Both the position numbers and the translations under genes were made by a program. From RPQJ01 sp041910015 (GTDB taxonomy: Bacteria > Pseudomonadota > Gammaproteobacteria > Steroidobacterales > Steroidobacteraceae), in NCBI GenBank assembly GCA_041910015.1, contig JAYRRR010000105.1, positions 8,855 to 72,854 on the forward strand: a stretch of 64,000 nt of DNA. The letters are read 5' to 3'. Below the pieces are notes generated by a model. It did no database searches and was not told the DNA's origin. It saw only the letters and a list, made by a program, of their open reading frames with translations. This document shows positions 7,885 to 16,760 of the stretch, piece after piece; positions within the stretch are counted from its first letter, which is position 1, and every line of letters starts with the position of its first letter.

Positions 7885-9153
7885 TCAGGTCAGCATGATC
7901 GCCGCGCCGCCGGCCGTCAGGATGAGCGCCGTCGCGAGCAGGATCCAGTTGCGCAACGCGCCGTGACCGAGTGCGACGACCATGCCCGTCTTGACGATCG
8001 TGTTGGTCAGCATCGCGATGGTGATCGCGTGCGCCGCGACCTGCGGGTCGCCCGTGCGTGCGTACTGGGCCATCGTCAGTGCGATCGCGTCGACGTCGGT
8101 CGTGCCCGCGACGGCGGCCACGACGAACATCCCGCTCGTCGGCGCGTGCACCTGCACGAGCTTGACGACCAGCAGCACGACGGCGAAGAGCGCCGCGAAC
8201 TTCATCGCCGAGGTGAGGCTGAACGGGTTGCGCAACGGCACCTCTTGCGCCGCGGTGGTCTCCCGGCCGGTGCGCCACAGCATGAACCCTGCGAACCCGG
8301 CGCAGGCGACGGCCATCGCCACGAGGGACGGCAGCAGCACCGGCAGCAGCGCGCGATGGACGACGAGCACCTCCACGAATACCCGGGCGAAGCTCACGGT
8401 CCAGGCGAGCAGGATGCCAGCGACCAGCACGCCACCGGCACGCGCGTATTGCGGCTCGCGGCTCTGGCGCGCCAGCGCCAGTGTCACGGCGGTCGACGAC
8501 GCGAGGCCCCCGGTGAGCCCGGTGATGGCGATGCCGCGTTGGACACCGAGCATCCGCGTGAGCACGTAGCCGACGAGCGACAGGCCTGATATCAGCAGCA
8601 CGAGCAGCCAGAGCGACCGTGGATTGAGCGCGCCCCACGGGTCGAGCGGCTCGTCCGGCACCAGTGGCAGCACGATGAACGTGGCGATCAGCAGACGCAG
8701 CGCCACGTAGACGTCGTTGGTCTCGAGCCGGCCGACGAAGCTGTGCAGCGGCTGCTTGCAGGCCAGCAGCGTGGCAATCAGCACGCCGATTCCGGTGGCC
8801 AGCTCGCGCTCCCCGGCGGCAGCGGCGGCGCCGAGCAGGAACGTCGAGATGGCGGCGATTTCCGTCGTCTGGCCGATGTTCTCCGGGTCGCCCTTCACGG
8901 ACAGCACGTAGCCCGCGAGCGTCGCGCCGGCCGCCGCGAGCAGACCTGCGGCGAGGATCCAAGGCGAGGCGAACTCGAGACTCAGCCAGCCGCAGAGCGC
9001 CCCGAACAGCGCGTACAGCGTGAAGGTACGCAGGCCCGCCATGCCGGGCTCGTCGTCCAGTTGCGAATGACGCTCGCGCTCGATGCCGATCAATGCTCCG
9101 ATCAGCAGCGCGGTGGCGAAGTTCCAGACGAGGCTGAGGTCGAGGTCGGGCAC
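7885..9153 (-). CDS. MgtC/SapB-family membrane protein with DUF4010
   Basis: A polytopic inner-membrane protein of 422 residues. The first third is an MgtC/SapB-type domain (FATALLIGALIGIERER near residue 12, a family hallmark), and the rest matches the DUF4010 module commonly fused to it. Its many hydrophobic segments are separated by short loops, with a small conserved VAGTTDVDAIALTMAQYAR segment near residue 330. MgtC proteins are linked to growth in low magnesium, but transport has not been shown for this fused type, so no substrate is assigned. The start is GTG 9153. It lies 11 bases downstream of the peptidase gene on the same strand. Confidence 0.85.
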   Translation of the reverse strand: MPDLDLSLVWNFATALLIGALIGIERERHSQLDDEPGMAGLRTFTLYALFGALCGWLSLEFASPWILAAGLLAAAGATLAGYVLSVKGDPENIGQTTEIAAISTFLLGAAAAAGERELATGIGVLIATLLACKQPLHSFVGRLETNDVYVALRLLIATFIVLPLVPDEPLDPWGALNPRSLWLLVLLISGLSLVGYVLTRMLGVQRGIAITGLTGGLASSTAVTLALARQSREPQYARAGGVLVAGILLAWTVSFARVFVEVLVVHRALLPVLLPSLVAMAVACAGFAGFMLWRTGRETTAAQEVPLRNPFSLTSAMKFAALFAVVLLVVKLVQVHAPTSGMFVVAAVAGTTDVDAIALTMAQYARTGDPQVAAHAITIAMLTNTIVKTGMVVALGHGALRNWILLATALILTAGGAAIMLT

Positions 9154-9164
9154 CGCACCGCTCC

Positions 9165-10601
9165 CTAAGGTTGCGCGGGCTCCGGCGCGACGTAGGAGTC
9201 GATCACGCTCTCGATCGCCGCCTCGCAGACGCGACAGAAGGGCACCCGGTCGCGCGTGAACATGATGCAGTCGAGCTGTGGCCGATAGTAATGCTGCGCG
9301 TCGTAGTTCGCGCCCTGGAACGCGCCAACGAGGTCGCGGAAGCGCTCACGCGCGAACATGCGCTCCGCGCGCCCCTGCTCCTCGCGGAACAGCGCGTCCA
9401 TGTCGGACTCAGGCCGGCGCTCGGTGCGCACCTGCTTGCGCCGCGCCTGCACGTCGCGCTGGAACGCCTCGAACGCTGGCTTGGGCCACGGTGTCGGCAC
9501 CGGCGTGCTGCGCTCAACGAGGCTGCGCCACTTGAGGCGATCGCGATCGGGCAGCGCCGTGACGTTGGGTTCCCACGGCTCGACGACGTTGGCGACCGGG
9601 GCATAGGCGACGGGCGAGGTGTAGTACTCGTCGGCGAGTGCGGCGAAATGGTGCCCGAACTCGTGGACGAACAGGTAGTCGGCCCAGGTGCTGTCGACCG
9701 CCACGGTCGAGAAGGCGTTGAAAATGCCGCCCCCGCCGTAAGTCTGCCCGTTCGCGAGGATCACGAGCGCCTCGTACGGCGCGCGCGAGGCGACCTCGCG
9801 CAGCACGCGGTTGTCAAACGTGAGGATGTAGCGCTCGCTGCCGAACGCGTCGTAGGTGCTGCCGACCGCGGTGACGCGCTGCACTCCGGTCGACGGACGC
9901 GAGATGCCCGACTCTGTCGTCGGCGGACACAGACCCCAGACGTTGAAGTCGTCGCGTCGTCGCGCGAAGGGCTGCTGCGCGAAGAGCGCCGCCGTGAGTC
10001 GCGTCGCGTCCCGGTGGAACTTCGCCGCGCATTCGTCGGCCGTGTAGCCGTCCCCGAGCAGCAGCAGGTCGACCTTGTCGGGCGCCGGGCCGTGCGTCTC
10101 GATCGCGAGCAGCGGGTTCGCGGGCGCCGGTGTGTGGTCGACGAACATGTCCGCCGTGTCGATCCGTATCTCCCAGGCGAGATCGAACGACTGCCGCGAA
10201 TCGCGCCGGTAGACCCTCACGTGCACCGGGCCCGGCGTGGCTGGCGCCGGGAAACGCAGCGATTCGTGGAACGTCCGGTATCGCTGCTTCGCTTCGTCGG
10301 TGCTCATCCACTCCCCGAACACCGAGGCGTAGCCCCGCGCCTGCAGCAGCTTGCCCGTGGCGTCGCGAACTTCGTAGCGGTACGCGCCGAGCCGGCCGTC
10401 GTCCGCAGGTCGGGCCGAATGGCCGGCCCAGGGCAGCGGCTCCAGCCGCAGCCGGTCCACTGCGAAGATCTCGGTGCCCGGGCCACCGGTATGGAAATAG
10501 TCGAGTCGGTATGTGGCGGCTGCCGGCACCGGCGCCGAATCGGCCGCAACGACCGCCGGGCTCGCGAGCAGGGCCAGCAGCAGCGTGACGACAGCGATCA
10601 C
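9165..10601 (-). CDS. Secreted peptidase of family M64
   Basis: A 478-residue zinc metallopeptidase related to the IgA-peptidase family M64. A signal peptide is clear (MIAVVTLLLALLASPAVVAA). An amino-terminal beta-rich domain precedes the catalytic domain, which carries HEFGHHFAALADEYY at about residues 312-326. This gives the zinc-binding HExxH-type histidines and the conserved ADEYY turn. A late cysteine pair (CIMFTRDRVPFCRVCEA) is also typical of the family. The frame is open far upstream, but the GTG at 10601 overlaps the stop of the regulator gene by four bases and begins exactly at the signal peptide. The natural substrate is unknown. The protein probably acts in the periplasm or outside the cell. 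Confidence 0.88.
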   Translation of the reverse strand: MIAVVTLLLALLASPAVVAADSAPVPAAATYRLDYFHTGGPGTEIFAVDRLRLEPLPWAGHSARPADDGRLGAYRYEVRDATGKLLQARGYASVFGEWMSTDEAKQRYRTFHESLRFPAPATPGPVHVRVYRRDSRQSFDLAWEIRIDTADMFVDHTPAPANPLLAIETHGPAPDKVDLLLLGDGYTADECAAKFHRDATRLTAALFAQQPFARRRDDFNVWGLCPPTTESGISRPSTGVQRVTAVGSTYDAFGSERYILTFDNRVLREVASRAPYEALVILANGQTYGGGGIFNAFSTVAVDSTWADYLFVHEFGHHFAALADEYYTSPVAYAPVANVVEPWEPNVTALPDRDRLKWRSLVERSTPVPTPWPKPAFEAFQRDVQARRKQVRTERRPESDMDALFREEQGRAERMFARERFRDLVGAFQGANYDAQHYYRPQLDCIMFTRDRVPFCRVCEAAIESVIDSYVAPEPAQP

Positions 10602-11683
10602 TGCTTGCGCGACGTGGCACCGCGTGGTCGACGCGCCGGCGGGCGGACGGGCTGCGGTGTTGCGACGACCGTCGGCTCCGTCACGCGCGCCGGTTGCCGC
10701 TTGCGGCGACGCGTACGCCGCTTCGGCGTCTCGAGCCGCGACAGCGCGCGCTGCTCGCGTGCCTGGATCTCCGCCTCGACGCGGCGCAACTGCGTCATGA
10801 ACAACTGGGCGACCCGCGACAGCGCGCGCTTGCGCGTGTAGAAGAGCCCGTAGCTCAAGTGCAGCCAGGGTGCCGTGAAGGGCAGCAGGGCGAGGCGTCT
10901 GGCGCGCAACTCCGGTTCGAGCGCCACGAGCGGCGCGACGCCGACGGCATCGCCTCCCAGCACCGCCTGCCGGGCGACCGAAAAGCTGTCGAGCAGCAGG
11001 TTCGGCGTCAGGTCGCCCGTCTCGCGGTCGATGCGCGAATGCGCCGTAAGCTTGCCGATGTGGCCGGCGATGCGCTGCGGCAGGCGCGGCGCCACGAGCG
11101 GGAAGACCAGGATCGTCTCGAGCGACTGCTCCTTGGCGCCGATGAGCGGATGCCCCTGGCGCACGAAGAAGAAGACACGGTGTTCGGCGACCGGTTCGAT
11201 CGCCAGCCGGGTCGGATGGCGCTCGGCGCTCGTCGTGTCCGCCACGGCGAACTCGAGCCTTCCGCCGAGCACGTCGTGGGAAAGGTGCTCGAAGTCGTTC
11301 GTCTCGACGTGCACGCGCAGCCGCGAATTGGCCGAAGCCATGCGCCCGAGGGCCGCGCCCAGCGGCAGTTCCGCCGCGAACATGTCCGTGCCGAAATGCA
11401 GTTCGGGCGCCTGCAGGCCTGCGAGTTCCTCGAGGTCGCGCGTGAAGTCGCGCGCCTGCGAGAAGATCCGCGTCGCATGATCGAGCATCATGCGACCGGC
11501 CTCGCCGGGCTTGAGCGCACGGGTGGCCTTGTCGACAAGCTTGGTGCTCAAGCCCGACGAGTCGAGCGCGAGGATGCGGCGGGCGAGTGCTTCCGGGTCG
11601 AGGCCCAGCGTCCTGGCGACCCCGGCGAGATCCGCGGCGGGCAGCATCGCCGCGAGGTCGAGCAATCCCGGCTTTTTCCCCAT
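10598..11683 (-). CDS. Divergent LysR-type transcriptional regulator
   Basis: The 361-residue product aligns in outline with LysR-type regulators. Residues 1-75 are in the position of the winged helix-turn-helix but are poorly conserved (AGVARTLGLDPEALARRI, then LVDKATRALKPGEAGRMML). About 90-300 form the periplasmic-binding-like effector domain (LHFGTDMFAAELPLG, then FPLVAPRLPQRI). The last 50 residues are an unusual tail rich in Arg, Lys and Pro. Its stop overlaps the GTG of the M64 peptidase, so the two are co-translated, which is an unusual arrangement for a LysR gene and its target. The effector is unknown. Confidence 0.75.
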   Translation of the reverse strand: MGKKPGLLDLAAMLPAADLAGVARTLGLDPEALARRILALDSSGLSTKLVDKATRALKPGEAGRMMLDHATRIFSQARDFTRDLEELAGLQAPELHFGTDMFAAELPLGAALGRMASANSRLRVHVETNDFEHLSHDVLGGRLEFAVADTTSAERHPTRLAIEPVAEHRVFFFVRQGHPLIGAKEQSLETILVFPLVAPRLPQRIAGHIGKLTAHSRIDRETGDLTPNLLLDSFSVARQAVLGGDAVGVAPLVALEPELRARRLALLPFTAPWLHLSYGLFYTRKRALSRVAQLFMTQLRRVEAEIQAREQRALSRLETPKRRTRRRKRQPARVTEPTVVATPQPVRPPARRPRGATSRKQ

Positions 11684-11746
11684 GATGTCCGAACGCTAAC
11701 AGAGGTGGGCCGTGCTGCCCAGACGGATATGTCCGACGGTGCCCCC

Positions 11747-11781
11747 GCCGGGCCGGGCCGGGCCGGCCCGGGCCGGGCCGG
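11747..11781. repeat. GCCGG pentanucleotide array
   Basis: Seven consecutive five-base units read GCCGG, with the fifth changed to CCCGG. The changed unit makes the middle of the array self-complementary (GGGCCGGCCCGGGCC), so the single strand can fold into a very stable hairpin. It lies 64 bases upstream of the regulator start and 46 bases before the broken SDR gene, in a 144-base gap between divergent genes. It may be a replication-slippage product or a transcriptional barrier. Confidence 0.85.
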
Positions 11782-11827
11782 GCGTGGCGTATGATGACCG
11801 GCAACACCACCGAACGGTGCGGCCGCG

Positions 11828-12169
11828 TTGCCCGACCCCATCCCCCGCACCCTGCTGATCACGGGCGCGTCCTCCGGTATCGGTGCGGCGCTGGCCATGG
11901 AGTTCGCGCGGCGCGGCTGTGCGCTGGCGCGGAGCATCGGCCTGCACGTCACCGAACGTGCGCCGGGTTTCATCGATACCGACATGAACCGCGGTCATGG
12001 CTCCCGGCCACGCGTCAATCCCGTCGAACGCGGGGCGTCGATCATGGCCCGCTTGATCGAGCGCCGCGCCGGCCTGCGCTGGGTGCCGGTGCTGCCCTGG
12101 ATGATCGTGGCGGTGCGGCTGAGGGTATTGCCTGCCGCCTGGCTGGCGCCGCGACGGCGTCGCGTCTGA
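11828..12169 (+). pseudogene. Short-chain dehydrogenase with its centre deleted
   Basis: The 113-residue frame begins as a normal short-chain dehydrogenase/reductase, with the dinucleotide-binding motif LITGASSGIGAALAMEF. After about 35 residues it jumps to what is normally the last third of such a protein (ERAPGFIDTDMNRG and the hydrophobic carboxy-terminal WVPVLPWMIVAVRLRVLP). The catalytic Ser, Tyr and Lys region is missing, so roughly 120-150 residues have been lost without breaking the frame. It cannot work as a dehydrogenase. It starts at a TTG and ends 23 bases before another broken gene. A short functional peptide is possible but unsupported. Confidence 0.8.
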
Positions 12170-12192
12170 GCGGAACGACACGAGGTCATCCC

Positions 12193-13055
12193 ATGGATTT
12201 CGAGGTCTCCCCACGTGCGCGTGAACTGCAGGAGCGGTTGCACCGCTTCATGGATCAGCACGTCTATCCGAACGAGCGGTGTTTTTTCGACGAGGTCGAG
12301 TCGATTCGCCGGCAAGGTAACGCCTGGGTGCCGACGCGCGTCATGGAGGAGTTGAGGTCGGCGGCGCGCGCGGCGAAGCCATGGAACCTGTTCCTGCCCG
12401 AATCCGGACACGGTGCGGGGTTCACGAACCTGGAGTATGCGCCGCCCGCAGAAATCACCGGCCGGTTGCACGTTGCGCCGGAGGCGCTCCACTGCTCCGC
12501 GCCCGACACCGGCAACATGGAAGTGCTCGTGCGCTACGGCAACGCGCAGCAGAAGCAGCAGCAGCAGTGGCTCGAGCCGCTGCTGGCCGGCGAGATCCGC
12601 TCCGGGTTCGCGAGGACTGAGCCGGCGGTGGCCAGTTCCGACGCGGCGAACATCAGCGCGAGCATCGTGCGTGACGGCGACCAGTACGCAATCAACCCAA
12701 GCGGCTCGCGGAGCAGGGCGTCTGGCGCGAGCGCATCGCCGAGGCTCGCATGAAGCTCGACCAGGCGCGGCTACTGACGCTGCACGCTGCGTGGAAGATG
12801 GACGTCGCCGGCAACAAGGCGGTGCAGAAGGAAACCGCGATGATCAAGGTCGTCGCGCCGAACGTCGCCTGTCAGGTCATCGATCAGGCGGTCCAGATCG
12901 TCGGCGGCGCCGGCGTGACGGACGACTTCGGGCTCGGCTGGGCCTACGCCTCGTCGCGCACGCTGCGCATTGCCGGCGGTCCGGACGAGGTGCACCGGAA
13001 CCACGTCGCCAAGCTCGAACCCGGGCGCTACCGGCCGCGCCAGGGCGTGCGGTGA
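12193..13055 (+). pseudogene. Acyl-CoA dehydrogenase with internal deletion and frameshift
   Basis: The first 160-odd residues (from MDFEVSPRARELQERL) are a normal acyl-CoA dehydrogenase amino-terminal domain, up to IVRDGDQYAINP at about 12700. There the sequence jumps to the late helical domain in another frame (RLAEQGVW, then MKLDQARLLTLHAAWKMD and HGGAG-like IVGGAGVTDDFGLG). The first frame stops at 12751-12753; the second is open from 12750 to 13055. About 190 residues, including the middle beta domain that binds FAD, are absent compared with the usual length near 400. The start and end of the family are both well preserved, so the break looks recent. The next gene starts at a GTG overlapping the old stop. 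Confidence 0.85.
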
Positions 13056-13864
13056 GCCCCGCCGGCAAGATTGTGTTCGTCACGGGTGCCGGCCGCGGAA
13101 TCGGGCGGGCGGTGTGCCGCGAGCTGCGGGTCCGTGGCGCCGCGGCCGTCGTGGCCGTCGATCTCGACGGCGTCCTCGCTGAAGCCACGGCCGCGGAACT
13201 CGGCGGGCTCGGTCTGCGGTGCGACGTGGCGTCCGAGGCGGCCGTGCAGGCGGCCGTGGCGGCAGGGCTGGCGCGCTACGGGCGCATCGACATGCTGATT
13301 TCCAACGCCGGATTCGGCGTCACCGAACTCGACCTCGACGAGGCACTGGCGACGCCCAACGTCATCTGGGAGCGTATGTGGCGGGTGCACGTCATGGCGC
13401 ATGTCCACGCATGTCGCGCCGTGCTGCCGGGCATGCTCGAGCGCGGCGAGGGCTGTCTGGTCAACGTGGCCTCGGCCGCGGGGTTGTTGAGCCAGGTCGG
13501 CGACACCGCCTACAGCACCACCAAGCATGCAGCCGTGGGGCTTGCCGAGTCACTGGCGATCACCTATGCCGAGCGGGGCATCCGCGTCTCGGTCGTCTGT
13601 CCGCAATACGTGGCGACCGCAATCACGGGGCTCGACGAAAAGTTGCCGGAAGGGTCGGTGCCCGGCGTGCTCACGGTGGAGCAGGTGGCGCGCACGATCG
13701 TGGACGGCATCGAGCAGGAGCGATTCCTGATCCTCACGCATCCCGAGGTGCTCGGTTTCCTGCAGAAGAAGGCCGCCGACTACGAACGCTGGCTCGCCGG
13801 CATGCGCCGGATCCGCGCGGGGCTGCGCACGGCGGGCGGCTTTCTCAAGGTCCGCCCGCGTTAG
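13052..13864 (+). CDS. Short-chain dehydrogenase/reductase
   Basis: An intact NAD(P)-dependent oxidoreductase of 270 residues. The Rossmann motif TGAGRGIG is near residue 11, the NAG motif (LISNAGFGV) near 88, the catalytic Ser lies in NVASAAGLL, and the catalytic Tyr and Lys are in YSTTKHAAV near 152-156. The carboxy-terminus is lysine- and arginine-rich. The substrate is not evident, although the position beside a former acyl-CoA dehydrogenase gene suggests lipid or alcohol metabolism. The GTG start overlaps the stop of that broken gene by four bases, a relic of an operon. Confidence 0.9.
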   Translation: MSPAGKIVFVTGAGRGIGRAVCRELRVRGAAAVVAVDLDGVLAEATAAELGGLGLRCDVASEAAVQAAVAAGLARYGRIDMLISNAGFGVTELDLDEALATPNVIWERMWRVHVMAHVHACRAVLPGMLERGEGCLVNVASAAGLLSQVGDTAYSTTKHAAVGLAESLAITYAERGIRVSVVCPQYVATAITGLDEKLPEGSVPGVLTVEQVARTIVDGIEQERFLILTHPEVLGFLQKKAADYERWLAGMRRIRAGLRTAGGFLKVRPR

Positions 13865-13968
13865 GGAGACTCGGCGCGGCCGAAGGCAGGAAAGTGTGTC
13901 GCAGGTTTGGTTGCGGCGCAGCACCCGGTGCTAAACTCCATCGGGATAGCAGGCAGAGGACCCAGTGC

Positions 13969-15459
13969 ATGCGGCAACTGCGCGGCGAGGATGCCCGGTT
14001 CGTGTACGCGGAATCCGGACACGCGAACTCGAACATCACGCTGATCTCCATCTACGATCCGTCGACCGCAGCCGAGGGCCGGGTGCGGTTCAAGGGGTTG
14101 CTCAAGCACGTCGAGAGCCGCCTGCAGCTGTCGCCGATCTTCCGGCAGAAGCTGCAACGCGTGCCGCTCGAACTCGATTTTCCATACTGGATCGAGGACG
14201 AGAACTTCGACCTCGAATACCACGTCCGCCACATCGCGTTGCCCAAGCCAGGCGACTGGCGCCAGTTCTGCATCCAGGCCTCGCGCATCCACGCACGGCC
14301 GCTCGACCTGTCGCGGCCGCTCTGGGAGCTGTACCTCGTCGAAGGGCTCGATTCGCTGCTGAACCTGCCGAAAGACAGCTTCGCGCTGCTCGCGAAGGTA
14401 CATCACGCGGCGATCGACGTCCGCGGCGGCGCCGAGATCTCGACGCTGCTGCACGACACGACGGCGATCCCGCCGGCGCCCGAGCCGCCCGAGCCGTGGT
14501 TCCCCGAATCGCCCCCGGGCTCGATTTCGCTGCTGACGCGCGCCGTCGTCAACAATGTGGTGCGGCCGCTGATGTTTGCCGGGCCGCTCATGCGGGCGGT
14601 CGGCAGGGTCACGCCGACGGTGCTCGGGGCGCTCGGCGACCTGTGGCGGCGCCGGGAGCACATGGCCGTCACGCGGTTCAATTCCGAGGTGTCGCCGCAC
14701 CGCGTGTTCGAGACGCGCCGCTTCACCATCGGCGAATTCAAGCGCATCCGCGCGCTGGTGCCGGGCTCGACGGTCAACGACGTCGTGCTCGCGGTGTGCG
14801 GTGGCGCGATGCGGCGCTACCTGACGGCGCACGAGGAACTGCCGGAGCAGGGGCTCGTATCGCTCGCGCCGGTGTCCGTCCGCTCGGAGGTCAACGGCGA
14901 GGAGCGGCCGGAGATCAACCTGATCCGCGTGTCGCTCGGCACCGAAATCGAGGATCCGCTCGAGCGCCTGCGATCGATCCAGAAGCACACGTCGTCACAT
15001 GAGGAACTCGGGCAGGCGGTGAGCGCCAGGGAACTGACCGACGTGACCAAGCATGCGCCGGCCGCCACGCTGGCGCTGTCGGCCCGGCTGCTGGCGGGAT
15101 CGTCGCTCGACGTGGGCAGGCGCGAGCCGCTGGCCAGCTGCACGGTCATGAACGTGCCGGGGCCGACCGTGCCGCTGTACTTCGACGGTTCGCGGATGAC
15201 GTACTTCTCCGCAATCATGCCGATCTCGGACGGCATGGGTCTCGTGTTCGCCGTGACGAGCTACGACGGCATGGTGTTCATCTCGCCGACCTCATGTCGC
15301 GAGCAGTTGCCGGATCCGGAGTTCTTCGCGCAGTGCATCCGCGACAGCTTCCAGGAATACCTGGCGGTGGCCGACCGGCCGCAACGCCGCAAGGTCCGCG
15401 CGGCGAAGAAGAAGGTCGTGGTCGAGCGCAAGGCGGCCGTGAAGCGCAAGGCGGCCTGA
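13969..15459 (+). CDS. Wax ester synthase/diacylglycerol acyltransferase family protein
   Basis: A 496-residue member of the bacterial WS/DGAT family, which esterifies long-chain alcohols or diacylglycerol with acyl-CoA to make storage lipids at the inner membrane. The active-site motif HHxxxD is present as HHAAID at residues 145-150, followed by the usual PLWELYLVEGL upstream helix region and a late NVPGP motif (TVMNVPGPTVPLYFDG). The last 25 residues form a strongly basic tail with repeated KKK and KRKAA. The ATG at 13969 is the first plausible start after a 104-base gap. Neighbours are an SDR and an alpha/beta hydrolase, in keeping with a neutral-lipid role. Confidence 0.9.
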   Translation: MRQLRGEDARFVYAESGHANSNITLISIYDPSTAAEGRVRFKGLLKHVESRLQLSPIFRQKLQRVPLELDFPYWIEDENFDLEYHVRHIALPKPGDWRQFCIQASRIHARPLDLSRPLWELYLVEGLDSLLNLPKDSFALLAKVHHAAIDVRGGAEISTLLHDTTAIPPAPEPPEPWFPESPPGSISLLTRAVVNNVVRPLMFAGPLMRAVGRVTPTVLGALGDLWRRREHMAVTRFNSEVSPHRVFETRRFTIGEFKRIRALVPGSTVNDVVLAVCGGAMRRYLTAHEELPEQGLVSLAPVSVRSEVNGEERPEINLIRVSLGTEIEDPLERLRSIQKHTSSHEELGQAVSARELTDVTKHAPAATLALSARLLAGSSLDVGRREPLASCTVMNVPGPTVPLYFDGSRMTYFSAIMPISDGMGLVFAVTSYDGMVFISPTSCREQLPDPEFFAQCIRDSFQEYLAVADRPQRRKVRAAKKKVVVERKAAVKRKAA

Positions 15460-15506
15460 GGCAGCGCGACCGCCCGAGAGGCGGCGCGTCGTCCGGCATG
15501 AGCGGG

Positions 15507-16370
15507 CTATCCGGGCACCGCCACCCCGCGCCGCAGCCCCAGGTTCGGCGGGCCGATCGCGGTCGCCAGGCGGCGGTAGGCGTTGCCGAGGCAGCCCGCG
15601 GGGTCGAACGGCTTCCATTGGCTTTCGGACTGGGCAAGGCGGTCGGCCAAGATCCACATGACCACCGGGTTGAACCCGAGGCCGAGGTGGCTGCCCGGCA
15701 CCCAGATGTTCTCGTGCAAGTCGTCGTCGGTATCGTCGATACGCGCGGCGTCCGGCGGCACGACGCCGTCGGTCATCGAGAAGACGCAGGTCGAGGGCAC
15801 CGGCGGCGGCGCGCACAGGATCTTGGCGCGCACGTTGGCGAGGTGCGCTACCGGTCCGAGCGGGTGGGCGAGGTAGCGATAGATTGCCTTGACCAGCAAC
15901 GGTACGTCGAATTCTTTCACCGAGAATCGCATCGGGCTGCCGAGCGAGACCACGCTGCGCACGCATTCCGGTGCGGCATGGGCGGCGTAGAACGCGTACA
16001 CGCCCCCCAGGCTCCAGCCGACCAGGCTGACCTTGCGCTTGTGCCGGTGATGCATGAAACGCAGCTTCTGTTCGAGTGCGTGGCTGAACTTGAGTTTGAA
16101 ACCCGTGTTCTGCCCGAGGCCCCAGGTCTCGACGTGATAGCCCCGCGTCCGCAGAAAGGTGCTCAGCCCGACCAGGGTTGTGTCGCCCGCGGTGAAACCC
16201 GGCACCAGCAGCACCGGGTGACCGTCGCCGCGCGGCGTTCGGAGCAGGAACGGATAGAGCGCCGGCAGCAGTGCCATTTCGAGGAGACCGCGGCCCTCCA
16301 GGAGGGTCCACAACGCCCGCGGCGGTTGCGGCCTCCGCGAGCCGTTGGCCTTCGCCTCTTTGTGCGCCAT
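15507..16370 (-). CDS. Alpha/beta hydrolase
   Basis: A 287-residue alpha/beta hydrolase with the oxyanion strand VLLVPGFTAGDTTL near residue 55 and the nucleophile elbow GWSLGG near residue 125. The fold resembles PHA-synthase- and triacylglycerol-lipase-like hydrolases (the GYHVETWGLGQN segment precedes the lid). A late acidic residue (SMTDGVVPP) and a His (GSHLGLGFNP) can complete the triad. No signal peptide is seen, and the amino-terminus is basic. It converges on the WS/DGAT gene and so may act on ester lipids, but that is an inference. The ATG at 16370 was chosen because the open frame upstream has no family similarity. Confidence 0.85.
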   Translation of the reverse strand: MAHKEAKANGSRRPQPPRALWTLLEGRGLLEMALLPALYPFLLRTPRGDGHPVLLVPGFTAGDTTLVGLSTFLRTRGYHVETWGLGQNTGFKLKFSHALEQKLRFMHHRHKRKVSLVGWSLGGVYAFYAAHAAPECVRSVVSLGSPMRFSVKEFDVPLLVKAIYRYLAHPLGPVAHLANVRAKILCAPPPVPSTCVFSMTDGVVPPDAARIDDTDDDLHENIWVPGSHLGLGFNPVVMWILADRLAQSESQWKPFDPAGCLGNAYRRLATAIGPPNLGLRRGVAVPG

Positions 16371-16502
16371 GTCGGTGCTCGTTCTGATGGTTGGCTGCAG
16401 CGCAGCAATACTAACAGGACGCAAGCACGTTGCGGCTAGTGCCGCGACTGGGCAAGCTTGCCGTCGCCGTTTCGCAACCGGAGCGGCCATTTCGGAGTTT
16501 CG

Positions 16503-16760
16503 ATGCCGCACGACGCCCGATCGTGGTTTTTCGTTGCCATTTCCGTCGTGGGTCTGGGGACGGCTCACGCCGTCGAGCGCTCGGAGGTTCCGGAAAAGTA
16601 CCGATGGGACTTGTCCGCACTCCATGCCGACGAGGCCGCCCGGGCCACCGCAAGGCCGGCGTTTCTCGAGTCGATCCCGGCGGTCGTGGTGCACCAGGGC
16701 AAAACGAACTCCATCATGGACGAGATCGAGCGGATCTACGCCAGGGGGGCGGTCAGGTGA
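16503..16760 (+). pseudogene. Remnant of an exported M3-family (PepF-type) oligopeptidase
   Basis: The 85-residue frame starts with a signal peptide (WFFVAISVVGLGTAHA) and then the conserved opening of oligoendopeptidase F-like proteins (VPEKYRWDLSALHADEAAR). After about 65 residues it passes directly into a segment resembling the extreme carboxy-terminus (NSIMDEIERIYARGAVR). The whole catalytic domain with its HExxH motif is missing, around 500 residues, although the frame is kept. This is the third internally deleted gene within 5 kb. Its stop overlaps the queF start. The assignment rests on the short amino-terminal similarity and is moderate. Confidence 0.6.
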
